64,000 bases of DNA from assembly GCF_029873635.1 (NCBI RefSeq), contig NC_080424.1, positions 923,501 through 987,500 on the forward strand, written 5' to 3'. A program made the translations under genes and the position numbers. This DNA comes from Malania oleifera (taxonomy: Eukaryota; Streptophyta; Magnoliopsida; Santalales; Ximeniaceae). The notes under the pieces were generated by a model that worked only from the letters and a program-made list of their open reading frames with translations, did no database searches and was not told where the DNA came from. How positions within the stretch are numbered: position 1 is the stretch's first letter; the number at the start of each line of letters is the position of its first letter. Shown piece after piece: positions 20,916 through 32,300 of this stretch.

Positions 20916-23450
20916 TTATTATTATTATTATTATCAATCCTCCTAAAAGCTAAGGAGGATTTCAAAAAGGAAAAGAAAGAGAGAGATCGAGAGAGGATTT
21001 CTCTATGCAGAGCAGCCCCCCCCCCCCCACTGTACTCTCTCACTCCTCTCGTTTTCTCTCCCTTTCTCCTCAGTTTCATGACGGATTTTCGCTCGATCGA
21101 AAATCAGAAGATACCGTTGAGCTTCATTCTCCGCTGCTGTCATTTCTATCGAAGCGGATCGGTTGTAAAAACGACATAGACGTATCTCCTGGGGTAAACC
21201 AATTTCCTTTTTTCTTTAATTTCTTGCAAATTATAAGTCTGATTGATGAATGGACACCACCACGAGAATCTAGGGATGATTCTCTACAAGTCTAGCGGGA
21301 CGAAATTCTCGTGGGGTCGTCGTGGGCAAAACCCCAAATTTGGGGTACAAGGGTTATTAAGAGGCTTATTTTTAATTAATTATGAATAATTTAGAAATAC
21401 TAAAATGTTGAGCATTTGGAGTTGAAGTAGAATTTTTGGAATTTAGGGCCGGGTGAGCGCCGCGGGTGTAATTTTGGGACCTGCAGGCAAAATTCAAAAA
21501 ATTAAGTGAGGGTGTTAAATATTAATTTAAATGTTAATTTGAAGTATATGGAGCTTAGGGAAGGTTAGATGGGTATTATTTTGAGGAAATAGGTTAATTA
21601 ATATAGGAAAAATGCAAATTGCAGGATTTGAATTTTGGGCGCCAAGGGCGTAGGATTTGGGTCCTAACGAGACTCTCAGTAAGTTAGGTAAGGAGAATAA
21701 ATTATAACAGTATTTTTAGAATTACTGTGTGAATAAATATGTGAAAATGAACATATGGTATTTTGCCTAAAAATTATTATGATATAAATATTAGATAAAT
21801 TGTGTGGCATTTGAGTAATATTAAATTGTAATGTTTTGCAGTGTGAAATTAACATATTATGAGTATTAGATGAAAATTGTGTGGCACATGACATGTGTTG
21901 AAAAATGTGAAATATAATGATGTGTATTTTCTGAGAAAATATTAAAATGAGAATGATTGATGTGATATTTATATGTGAGTAGAAATTATTTGTATGAAAA
22001 ATGAGTTTGTACAAATTACTGATATGAGTATTTTGGGAAATGTGGAAATATGTGAAATATGATATATATTATTATGAGATGATGAAATGTGCACAGAAAA
22101 TGATGAGAATATTTATATTAAATTGAATTGAGATATACTGAAATATGGTTGATGATATGCCAATACCGCATAATAGTTGCAGGTGGGTGGTATTCCTTTC
22201 CTACTGATGTCGTTGGGGAGGTATGCTCACTATGGAGACTGTGTGTGTGTGTGCGTGTGTGAAATTCCTACTGATGTCGTTGGGGAGGTATGCTCACTAT
22301 GGAGACTGTGTGTGTGTGTGTGAAGTTCCTACTGATGTCGTTGGGGAGGTATGCTCAGTATGGAGACTGTGTGTGTGTGTGTGAAGTTCCTACTGATGTC
22401 ATTGGGGAGGTATGCTCAGTAGGGATATTGTGTGTGTGTGTGAAGTTCCTACTGATGTCGTTGGGAAGGTATGCTCAGTATGGAAATTGTGTTGTGAAGT
22501 TCCTACTAATGTCGTTGGGGAGGTATGCTCAGTATGGAAATTGTGTTGTGAGATTCCTACTGATACCGTTGGGGAGGTATGCTCAGCATGGAAATCGTGA
22601 ATGTGTTGAGAATTGGAATTATGTGATCTAATGTATTATGTAAAGTACATAAATGTGAATTTATGTATACATAGATATGTAATGAGTTAAAATGGGAAAT
22701 GATTATGAAAAATGAAAAAGTGTGTTTTATAAAATAAAGAATTGAGGTGAAGTGAAACTCTCCGCCTGAGGGTTTACTGAGTAAGGTGAGTGCCCTGATA
22801 GGTATCAGATGTGGTCATTCCTGGCAGCATAACGTGTCAGGATAGAAGGAAGCTACCTGTATGGGCGGGCAATCTTCCCTGTTCTTAGGAACTTCGCAGG
22901 TAATTATGTGTGTTGGAAATGAATAAACTTGAGAAATGATTTTAAATCTTATAAAAGCTTGTGTTGTATATCTATATGATTATGAGAATGTGAATATCAG
23001 TGTATTTTCTCAGATGAAATGTTGTTTTGAAAAAAATAAAGCATGTTATAACTGAACTCATATGGCCACAGACTGTAAATAATTTATTCTCTCTTACTGA
23101 GATGTGTCTCACCCAAATTATCTAAATTTTTCAAGCAACAGGGATAGACTAGATGATAGAGCTCCGTGATCATAGGGAGCTGGGACCCTGACACACAGGG
23201 TGAGTTTTTGGATTAGGGGATGTGTAATTTCCCTAGAGTTGGGTTGTTTTGAGTTTGTGATGATGATGTATATATGTGTATGTAGATACTCTGGGTATTG
23301 TATTTTAGATGATATAAATATACTGTCTTCCGTTATTAGGTTGTAATAAATGGTAGTAGGGTTGTTGACGTGGCTGATTTGTGGATGTTTTCGATGACGT
23401 GTAAATTATTTATTATTATAAAAAAATTGTACGAAAATTGGGGCGTCACA
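20122..23450 (+). mobile_element. Partial gypsy (chromovirus-type) element with 3' LTR
   Basis: 20122-20440 encodes gypsy integrase ([40 protein letters not shown]). About 20440-20560 encodes a C-terminal domain (IPLVKVLWHNHAIEE...LEDQMHQRYPHLF) typical of Tekay/Del-like chromoviruses. A polypurine tract (aaggagagaaga) precedes the 2.73-kb LTR, 20723-23450 (TGTAATAACC...GGGGCGTCACA). The LTR holds (TAT)n at about 20877-20935 and a minisatellite at 22190-22610. Broken and partial: the 5' LTR and most of pol are absent. Confidence 0.82.
22190..22610 (+). repeat. Minisatellite inside the gypsy LTR
   Basis: Seven direct units of about 55-64 bp, each with ttcctactgatgtcgttggg and gaggtatgctcagtatgg. 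The first units also carry a (GT)n tail. The open frames across it (VPTDVVGEVCSVW repeated) come from the repeat and have no protein relatives I know. Confidence 0.9.
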
Positions 23451-24086
23451 CAAACCGTCAACAGTTTGAGCAAATCGTCGATGGTTTCCTGCAGCATGAT
23501 GATCTTACTATGCTTTTCTTCCTTGTGTATGTCATCCACTTAAACATATGAGCCACAAAACACAACATTCTCTCTAAGCCGATTAGACAACATTGGGAAG
23601 CCGTCAAATGGATTTTCATATACTTACAGGGTACTTCTAGTTATGGCATTATGTTCGGCAAGCAACAGAGTAGTCCATCAGTTGTGAGCTTTGTTGATGC
23701 TGATTATACAAGGGACATGGATGACAGAAGGTCTACAACATATTATGTATTCACCCTTGTAGGAGGACCCATCTATTGGAGGTCCATGGTACAATCCTTC
23801 GTGGCATTCTCCACAACTGAGTTTGAATATATGGCAGTTGCCGAAATTGCAAAAGAAGCCTTATGGCTTATCAGTCTAGTCAAGGAGTTGGGTATACAAC
23901 AAGGTGGAGTTGTGTTACGTTGTGATAGTCAAAGTGTCATCTATTTGGCAAAGAATCAAGTGTACCGTGCTAGAACCAAGCATAGTGATGTAAGGTTCCA
24001 CAGGGTTCGCGAGTTGATCTCTTCAGGTGAACACTTACTCGAGAAAGTTCACACATCACAGCGAACATCTTAACAAAGCCGGTTAC
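23451..24086. repeat. Duplicated segment, copy 2 (right flank of the gypsy LTR)
   Basis: Second copy of 19450-20121: the inverted LTR start of element X (to about 23580) followed by the RNase H of element Y. Confidence 0.8.
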
Positions 24087-24779
24087 TATTGAAAAATTCA
24101 AGCATTGCTAGGACTTGCTTCATGTCTCCAAGTGCTAGAAAGGAGACAGACCCAACCTAATGTTCGAAGGTCAAGGTGGAACAACGAGTTATGTTTTCGG
24201 TTTCTTCTAAGGAACACATATTCGCCAAGGTGGATATTATTGTGTTTTGTGGTCATATCTTTGAATGGATGACATACATAAGGATAAAAACATAGTAAAA
24301 TTGGCTTGCTAGGAGAAACAGTCGATGGTTTGCTCTTATCCTCAATGGTTTGGCTGAATTCTCAAAATGTTTGGTATCTTTCCATTAAAGGAATCGTTGA
24401 CGACTGACTAAATGTTGCTGAGACGGTTTGCTCTCGGTATCTCAAACTGTCAACGGTTTGGCTCAGGAACCCATCGTAGATTTTTGAATTTTGAATGTAA
24501 ATATTAAGTTTTTTTTTTTTTTTTTTATCAAAATGGGGTAAAATATATTGATCAAAAGAATACTTACAAATACACTAGGCATTCCCAGGCCAAACAAAAT
24601 ACATCATAACTCAGGCATACCCGGAGACCAATCATGGCCAATCCTTTGTAGCTACCAAAATCAAACCAAGCACAACACTCCAAGCAAATCATACAAGATA
24701 CATATCAAATTTATCAAAAACAGCCCTATAGACATATTTTTTTATCACAATTACTAAATCTATAGGGGAGATTAGCTGA

Positions 24780-26034
24780 TTTTCAAATCTATATCTATTC
24801 CTAAAGTGTCATATAAAGTACACCGTTGTAGTAAGAGCAATTCTTTTTCCTGCCGCATGGATACCATTACCTTTCACTTCTTTATGGATCCATTTGGTGG
24901 CAGCCTTAATGGTAGACATAGATCGCCTTATTTCTCTCCACACTTCTTCCAAAAATTTACATTTGAAGAACAAGTGATCCTATGTTTCTAACTCTTCCTT
25001 ACAAAACACACAACTCTGCTCAATTCCTTCCACTGGAAGTCTATCACAAGTAGGTAGTTTCCTTTACTCCAAACCAAAGACAAAAGGCATGTTTGGTAAG
25101 CTCCCATAGAATCACACCCCTTTCACCCATGGAACTCTATGGTTTTTTTCCCTCCAAAACTCATAGATTTTTTTTGCATTATTTCCCCATTTGTTCATCA
25201 AATCAATAGCTCGATCAATGCTCCCAGCTTTCAGCACAATTTGGTTTTTCAACTCCATTATCTTCTTGAAGAGGAATGAATCTCCTTTGTTTGGAGAGAC
25301 ATCCCAGATCTCTTTTTCCTTAAAGTAATAGTGGTGCACCCACTATTATAGATGACATCACTTACAGAATTCGAGATAACCTTATAGATGACATTGCAGC
25401 AAGAGATAGGTCTGAAATCACTTACAGAATTCGCATGGTTGAGTTTAGGGATCAAGGCAATGCAAGTGTGGTTTAACTGCTTCAAAAGTCTTCCATTCAG
25501 TAAAAATTCCCTGACAGCATTAGCAAAATCAGGCCCTACAATGTTCCAAGCCTTAATGAAGAACTCCGATAAGAACCCATCAGACCCTGGAGATTTATCC
25601 TCACCAATCCCAAACAAAGCCTCTTTAATTTCCTCATCAGAAAGGGCCAAGATCATATTGTTTTTTCTGGAATTGCTAAGAACCGGACCTCTTTTGATTA
25701 CCTGTATATCAATTCTTGTACATTCATTTTCAGTACCCAGCAATTGATAAAAGTAGGAAACAAACTCATTTGCCACCTCATCATAGGATTTAGTTCTTTC
25801 TCCATTATGTTTTATAATAGACGTGATGTGATTCCTGCTTTTGTTTCTTTTCAATAATGCATGAAAGAAGGAGGAACCTCTGTCACTGGATTTTAAATAT
25901 TTGCTCTTAGCCATCTGTGAAAGGAATAATCTATTAGCCTCCCCCAATTTCTCTGCTTTGTCCCTTTTGGTTCTCAGCTCATTTTTCAATTCTTCACAGT
26001 CAGGGGCTTCATGTAACATCTCTTGGGCCTCCAA
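24780..26034 (-). pseudogene. LINE ORF2, reverse transcriptase part (internally deleted)
   Basis: 26034-25258 encodes the linker and RT start: SDRGSSFFHALLKRNKSRN, ALFGIGEDKSPGSDGF, HTCIALIPKLNHANSVSDFR and PISCCNVIYKVISN. These are characteristic plant LINE RT motifs. Just after PISCCN...VISN the sequence jumps to the 3' part (EIWDVSPNKGDSFLFKKIM, WREKNHRVPWVKG), typical of the zf-RVT region. RT motifs with the catalytic YADD are therefore absent by deletion. The remaining tail to about 24780 is weakly coding with stops. Non-functional. Confidence 0.85.
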
Positions 26035-26149
26035 GAGGTCATCACAAGCTTTCTATGCACGAGATGATATATGGGAGAAGTGCAAGGCATTAAGCGCACA
26101 TAAAGGCTTCTTAAGGGACTGTAATTTTCTAGTGAGGCAGAACTAACTA

Positions 26150-27135
26150 CTCCCCTCAAATTCCTTCAGCCAGCATACCCTAACCTTGTCCTGAAATTCA
26201 GGGTGCATGGCCCACATATTGAAAAATTTAAAAGGAGGTCTGCCCAACTCCTATTCAGAGAACAGAGAAACTAGAGCAACAGAGTGGTCAGAGATACTAC
26301 CTGGAAATTGGAAATTAGCATGCACCATCTAGTTTGTAAGGAACTAGTCTTGGTTAATCATAACTCTATCAAGCTTACACCATACAGAGCCATTTGTCCA
26401 TGTAAGGTGGCAACCCGAGGAGTTAGCATCTGATAACCCTACAACATTAAAGCAATCACTTATATCTTTCACTTCATATTCTGAAACAGGCACTCCATTT
26501 CATTTTTCATCATTGCTCATCACACTATTGAAATCCCCTAAAAGTAACCAAGCTCCAGGATCCGAGTTGCTTGTTTGTATGATATCTTCCCACAGCACTC
26601 TTCTCCCCACAAGGGAGTTAAGGCCATATACGAAGCTAATTAACAACTCATTTGCTGTTACCCTACACTTCACCTAACAGTGAACAACCTGAGCACTCAT
26701 ATGGTGAACCTACAAGTCCACCTGGGAGGGGTTCCACAAAACAACAATTCTTCCATCATGATGTCTCTCAAAGTTGTTAACTTGTTCCCATTTACTAAAC
26801 TTCTTTTCCATCATTATCTCCAGTTTTTGCTTTGACATCTTTGTTTCCAAAATTCCCATCATATCGATTTTATTTATTCTGATGAGATTCTCGATCCCAT
26901 TTTGCTTCAGGGGCCTATTTAGACCCCTGATATTCCATATGGCAACCTTCATTTGGCTTGAGAGGGACCTGGCCCTCCTTTCTTGATTGTTTGTGTCTGA
27001 CCACCTCCTTTTTTTTCTAGATTTCTTGGACTTTCCATTACTTAATCCCTCATTCCCACCTTTACTGACTTGACAGGATAGATCACCCTTGCCACACCTT
27101 ACAGCTTTTAGGGTACCAACAATCTGCTGGGACAT
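26150..27135 (-). pseudogene. LINE ORF2, endonuclease part
   Basis: A 141-codon frame (27135-26710) has a Lys/Arg-rich leader and then MKVAIWNIRGLNRPLKQNGI and IDMMGILETKMSKQK, the start of the APE-type endonuclease of plant LINEs. Further motifs follow in broken frames, including ISFVYGLN and GAWLLLGDFNSVMSNDEK (about 26650-26510), the latter holding the DFN of the active site. Several stops separate these pieces, so it is not functional. Confidence 0.82.
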
Positions 27136-27229
27136 TTCTTGACAAGGATCAGGAATTCAAATAGAAATATCCGTTAATCCCCCATTCATCATTTTTGGGT
27201 ACTCTTGGGAATGACCAACCACTGCCTCA

Positions 27230-28156
27230 TTATTTTTTCTCTACACCACATAGGATATTCTTAATACACTCCTGTTTCTTTCCATTGGATTTACTATTAT
27301 CCATCTTCTTCATCTTTAATTCCAAACCATCAGCCACACCCAGATTGTTGTGAAGACATTCATACGCTGTTTCTGGGAATAGATCACACACCTTGTTACT
27401 TTGTTGAACAGAATGCATAGACTTCATTAACCCCATAGGCCTGCAGTTGGAGGGCTCATGGAAGTGACAAATAGGATCCTCAGCAACTCCAGAAGACCAC
27501 CTTTGATCAGATAAATCAACATTGTCTTTTGCCATTTCACCAATCACCAGATTTTTCTCTTTCACATTACCCATTATCTCAATAGGCACTGCAGCAGATC
27601 TCTGAATTTCTCCAACTTTAGAATCAACAACTTTTCCTTTTCTGAGGCTACAAAAGTTGACAGTATGGCCAATATGATTACAGAAGGTGCAGAACCATGG
27701 CAAATTTTCGTATACAACCTCCTAATCCATTACTTCATCATCCGGAAGGAGAACCTTAACTGATTTTTTTATCTCTTTTGCGACATCCATCTCTACTAGC
27801 TCACGAGCATAGGAGATTCTGGCCTTCATAATAGTAAGCTTATCAGCACATAACGGCCTTCCTAGTTCAAAGCAAATCTTCCCCAGGGCCATGGTGTTCC
27901 ACATCTCTAAAGGGAGATTCTTCAACTCCACCCACACTGGTAAAATTGTCCTGTGCTCAAATCCAAATTGGAACTACTTAGGCATCTTCTTCATAAATAG
28001 AGTACAGCCACGAATGGCATAGGGAGCCTTCTGCAGAACAGCATCAAGTTCATCCTCAATCAAGAATTTGAAAAATCACCCAGCCATCTTCGTGCCTAAT
28101 GTAAGTGACCTTAGATTTCCAAGAGTTAACCACAGCATTAATCTCTGCCCTTCTAG
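27230..28156 (-). pseudogene. LINE ORF1, DUF4283 core and zinc knuckle
   Basis: The minus-strand sequence from the copia junction at 28156 reads SKVTYIRHEDGWVIFQILDE, then a DUF4283 core with WVELKNLPLEMWNTMALGKI (27937 on). A CCHC knuckle CTFCNHIGHTVNFC follows near 27695-27650. LINE ORF1 proteins of this type bind the RNA. One stop separates the DUF4283 part from the knuckle part, and another lies in the core. The upstream part of the protein is at 33829-34627, beyond the copia. Confidence 0.82.
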
Positions 28157-28161
28157 GAATT

Positions 28162-28581
28162 TGATGGATCCATACTCAGTCAACAGAAGGCTGCTGCTCT
28201 CCTTCAACATCTACGGCGCCGGCTGCCCTGCTCCGTCAACATTTCCAGCTCCACCTGCTCTGCCGGAAATGTTGACATTTCCGGCCGCCCGTTGTTGAAT
28301 TTTTGCTCCCGCTTGTGTGTATATATACATGTGTGTGTGGTGTTGTAAATCAGAGTGCAGAGTGTGCAGAGTGCAGTGCAGTAAGAGATAAGAGAGAGTT
28401 GAGTGAGTGCTGAGGGAATCCTCCTCCTCCTCTCTGTTTATTTTCCCAGTAAATAATAATCCCTCGCTCCCGTGGACGTAGGCCGGAATTTGGCCGAACC
28501 ACGTAACTCCGGTGTCAATTTTGTGTGTGTGCTTGTTTACTCATCTTATTCATCAATTGATTGATCGGTAAAACCCCAACA
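28162..28581 (+). repeat. 5' LTR of the young copia
   Basis: TG...CA ends. It contains a 12-bp inverted repeat, gtcaacatttcc (28235-28246) with ggaaatgttgac (28265-28276), that can form a hairpin, and a TATA-like tatatatacat near 28320-28330, probably the promoter. Confidence 0.95.
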
Positions 28582-29311
28582 AAGTGGTATCAGAGCGTAT
28601 TGTTGGAGTAGAATTCCAGATCGGAGAAAATTCCCAGTTTTTGAGCCTCTGTCCAGTAGCTCAAAATTTAATTTTGAGGCTACCACCGAACTCCTCTCAT
28701 CAAGACGAAGCCAACAGTGTCAACCAGAGCTCCAAAGAGCATCAGAGTAGGCCGCACGCGCCTACACGCGCCTCCAACGTCCAGGGGACGTTTCCACGCG
28801 CCCACACGCGCTTCCACGCGCCGGCAGAAGCTCGGGAGTGGTCTCACGCGCCTCCACGCGCCGGCGATACCTCGGCAGACCAATCCACGCCCCTCCACGC
28901 GCCGGTGAGAGCACGGCCGGACGGCGGACGGTTGAAGATGACGCCACGTCGCCGGGACCCGCGCCGCGTCAGCGTCTAGTCAGCCTGACGCGTCAGCGCC
29001 ACGTCGCCGACCACGTCAGCAGCCACGTCATCCGGGACCCGCGCCCAGTCAGCAGCCCAGTCAACACCATGTCAGCAGCTGAGTCAGCGCCGCGTCAGCT
29101 GACACGTCATCGCTGCCACGTCAGCATAGTTGACCGCGTTGACCAATTTTGACCAAAGTTTGACCAGGCCTTTCAAGGTCATTTCAGGTCCGTTTTTCGA
29201 ACAACTTAAACCATTTCCAGGGTTTTCGACCGTTTCGGACCCAACCGTACATTCGGTTTCTTAAGATTCTGCCCCAATTTTTCTCTACAAGCAAGTTAGT
29301 GCTTAAAATCA
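28582..29311 (+). promoter_or_regulatory. Untranslated leader of the young copia, GC-rich with short repeats
   Basis: The leader between primer site and gag holds two repeat blocks: cacgcgcctccacgcgcc-type units at about 28750-28900, and cacgtcagc / cgcgtcagc / cacgtcatc units at about 28975-29130. It is much richer in GC than everything around it. The ACGTCA core is a known bZIP (TGACG) site in plants. Whether it acts that way here is inference. Open frames across it (for example 28584-28979) are Arg/Pro/His-rich translations of the repeats. Confidence 0.6.
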
Positions 29312-32300
29312 ATGGAGGAGTCAGACTCGGGTACTATGATCAAGCTCACAGCCTCCAATTACACTCTGTGGAGGTCTCGGATGGAGGATCTCCTTAATTG
29401 TAAGGATTTGGCAGACCCTTTGGATTATAAAGGTATGAAACCAGATTCCATCAAAGATGACGATTGGAGAAGAATGAATAGGAAGACCATTGGTCAAATC
29501 AGACAATGGATTGACCACAAGGTATATCATCACGTCGCACAAGAGACTGATGCTTATAGTCTTTGGGAGAAGCTGGAAAACATGTACCAGGCCAAGACCG
29601 CTCGCAACAAAGCCATGTTAATGAGACGGCTTGTTAATCTGAAGTTAAAAAGCGGGACCTCTATAGCTGAGCATACTAGTGAGTTCCAAAACCTAGTAAA
29701 TCAGCTTTCATCTGTGAAGATGGATCTTGGCGATGAAGCAGAAGCATTGCTGCTTCTTAGCTCCTTACCAGACAGTTGGGAGACATTGGTCATTACTCTC
29801 AGCAATTCAGCTCCTGACGGCAAACTTACCATGGCGATGGTAAAAGATGCCTTATTCAACGAAGAGGCCAGGAGAAAAGAAACAGGTGCAGATCAGTCAC
29901 AAGCCTTTGTTACTAAAACCAGAGGCCGACCTCAAGAAAGTACCAGTACCAGAAGTCGAGGTAGAGGCAGAGGTAGAAGCAAATCTAGAGGAAGATCCCA
30001 GGATCGCAGCAGATTCAATGATGGTAAAAATTGGCAAAGAGGGAAAATCTCTTGCTACTATTGTGGCATTGAAGGCCATATGAAGAAAGATTGTCGAAAA
30101 TTTCGACGGGATCATGGTCAAAGCCGCCAGCAACAAAAGAAGGAAGAAGGTGAGAACTCGGTCACCTTAACTCAAGATATATCAGTTTTCTCAATTGATG
30201 AAGATGCATGCTATCATATTGGGAACCACGACACTGAATGGGTGGTAGACACAGCAGCCTCCTACCATGCCACTCCCCACAAAGAATTCTTCACGATGTA
30301 TAAATCTGGAGATTTTGGTACAGTAAAGATGGGGAACACTAGTTCTTCTCAGATCGTGGGAATCGGAGATGTGCAGATTGTGACCAATGTTGGTTGCACC
30401 ATAACACTAAAGGATGTGCGACATGTCCCAGACCTTCGGCTAAACCTTATTTCTGGGGCAGCCCTTGATAAACAGGGCTACGAAAGCTACTTTGGGAAAG
30501 GTGCTTGGAAATTATCAAAAGGTAATTTGACAATAGCACGAGGACGCATTTGCTGCACATTGTACAAAACGCAGGTGAAGATTTGTACTGATGCCATCAA
30601 TACAGTGGAAGATGAAGCATCACCAAATCTATGGCACAAGAGACTCGGACACGTGGGAGAAAAAGGGCTCCTTACACTGGCGAAGAAGGCATTTATAAAA
30701 ATCACAAAAGGTATTGCCTTAAACCCATGTGATCACTGCTTATTTGGGAAACAGCATAGAGTTTCATTTAGTTCCTCTATGAAGAGAAGGTCAAAGCCAT
30801 TGAGTTTGGTACATTCTGATGTATGCGGACCCATTGAAGTAGAATCAATTGGCGGCAACAGGTATTTTGTTACCTTTATTGATGACGCTTCAAGGAAAGT
30901 GTGGGTATATTTTCTGAAAACAAAGGACCAGGTTTTTAAATATTTCAAGGAATTTCATGCTATGGTGGAAAGGCAAACAGGGAAGAAATTGAAGTGCCTC
31001 CGGACAGACAATGGAGGCGAATATACTTCCAACGAGTTCAGAGCATACTGTACTGAACGTGGTATTAGGCATGAAAAGACGATCCCACGTACCCCACAAC
31101 ATAATGGTGTAGCTGAGAGAATGAATCGGACCATTATGGAGAGAGTTAGAAGCATGCTTAGTATGGCTAAATTACCTAAGCCATTCTGGGGGGAAGCTAT
31201 TCGTGCCGCATGTTACCTTATTAACAGATCACCGTCAGCACCACTTAACTTTGGAATCCCAGAGAAAGAATGGACCAGAAGAAAAGTTTCTTACACTCAT
31301 CTAAGAGTGTTTGGGTGCAAAGCTTTTGCATATATATCTAATGAGCAGAGGCAAAAGCTCGACGCGAAGTCCATTCCATGTATCTTTATTGGCTATGGAG
31401 ATGGTGAATTCGGCTACAGATTATGGGATCCAGAGAGGAAGCAGGTCATCAGATCGAGAGATGTGGTTTTCCATGAAAACCAGGTGTTTGAGGACTTTGA
31501 ACCACAAACAAAGTCTAACCAGCCTAGTTCCAATGCTCCAGTCATTGTAACAGATCCTACACCATCATATTCTCCCACAAACCATGGAGAATTGCAGGAT
31601 GATCCTTTGGAAACAGATGTAGAAGGTGTTGAGCAGGGGGAGCAACAACCCCCTTCACCAGAAATTGCAGAATCATCACATCAGTCAGATGATGAGGTAT
31701 ATCCTCCTCCAGAAGAAGCTGAGCCCAGAAGATCTGAAAGAGGTCGTATTCTGATTCCGTCGAGAAGATATCCAGAATCAGAATATCTTTTACTCACTGA
31801 TGAGGGGGAGCCAGAAAGTTTCCAAGAGGTCCAGTCTCATACCGACAAAGCCAAATGGATAGAAGCTATGAAAGCAGAGGTGAATTCTTTACACAAGAAT
31901 CAAACGTATGAGCTGGTAAGACTTCCCAAAGGGAAGAGAGCACTAAGGAACAAATGGGTGTTCAAGCTTAAGAAAGATGGCAGTGGAAAAATTGTGACGC
32001 ATAAAGCCAGATTGGTCGTCAAAGGTTTCGAACAGAAGAAAGGTATTGACTTTGACGAGATATTTTCGCTAGTAGTGAAAATGACAACAATTCGAGTCAT
32101 ACTCGGATTAGTAGCCAAGATGAATCTAGAGCTTGAACAAATGGATGTAAAGACAGCCTTCTTACATGGAGACTTGGAAGAAGACATCTACATGGAGCAA
32201 CCAGAAGGATTTGAAGTTCCAGGGAAAGAACATCTAGTCTGCAGGTTGAAGAAAAGTCTCTACGGTCTTAAGCAAGCACCGAGACAGTGGTATAGAAAAT

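Noticed and set aside
22290-22631. Cys/Val-rich repeat protein
   Set aside because: It is translation of a minisatellite in a gypsy LTR; the repeat length is not a constant multiple of three.
28584-28979. 131-codon Arg/Pro/His-rich frame and its overlapping frames on both strands
   Set aside because: They are translations of the repetitive untranslated leader of the young copia; frames are open in several phases because stops are rare in this GC-rich repeat.
31311-31550. Extra genes inside the young copia ORF on other frames or strands
   Set aside because: Shadows of the gag-pol frame; no independent start context or domain.
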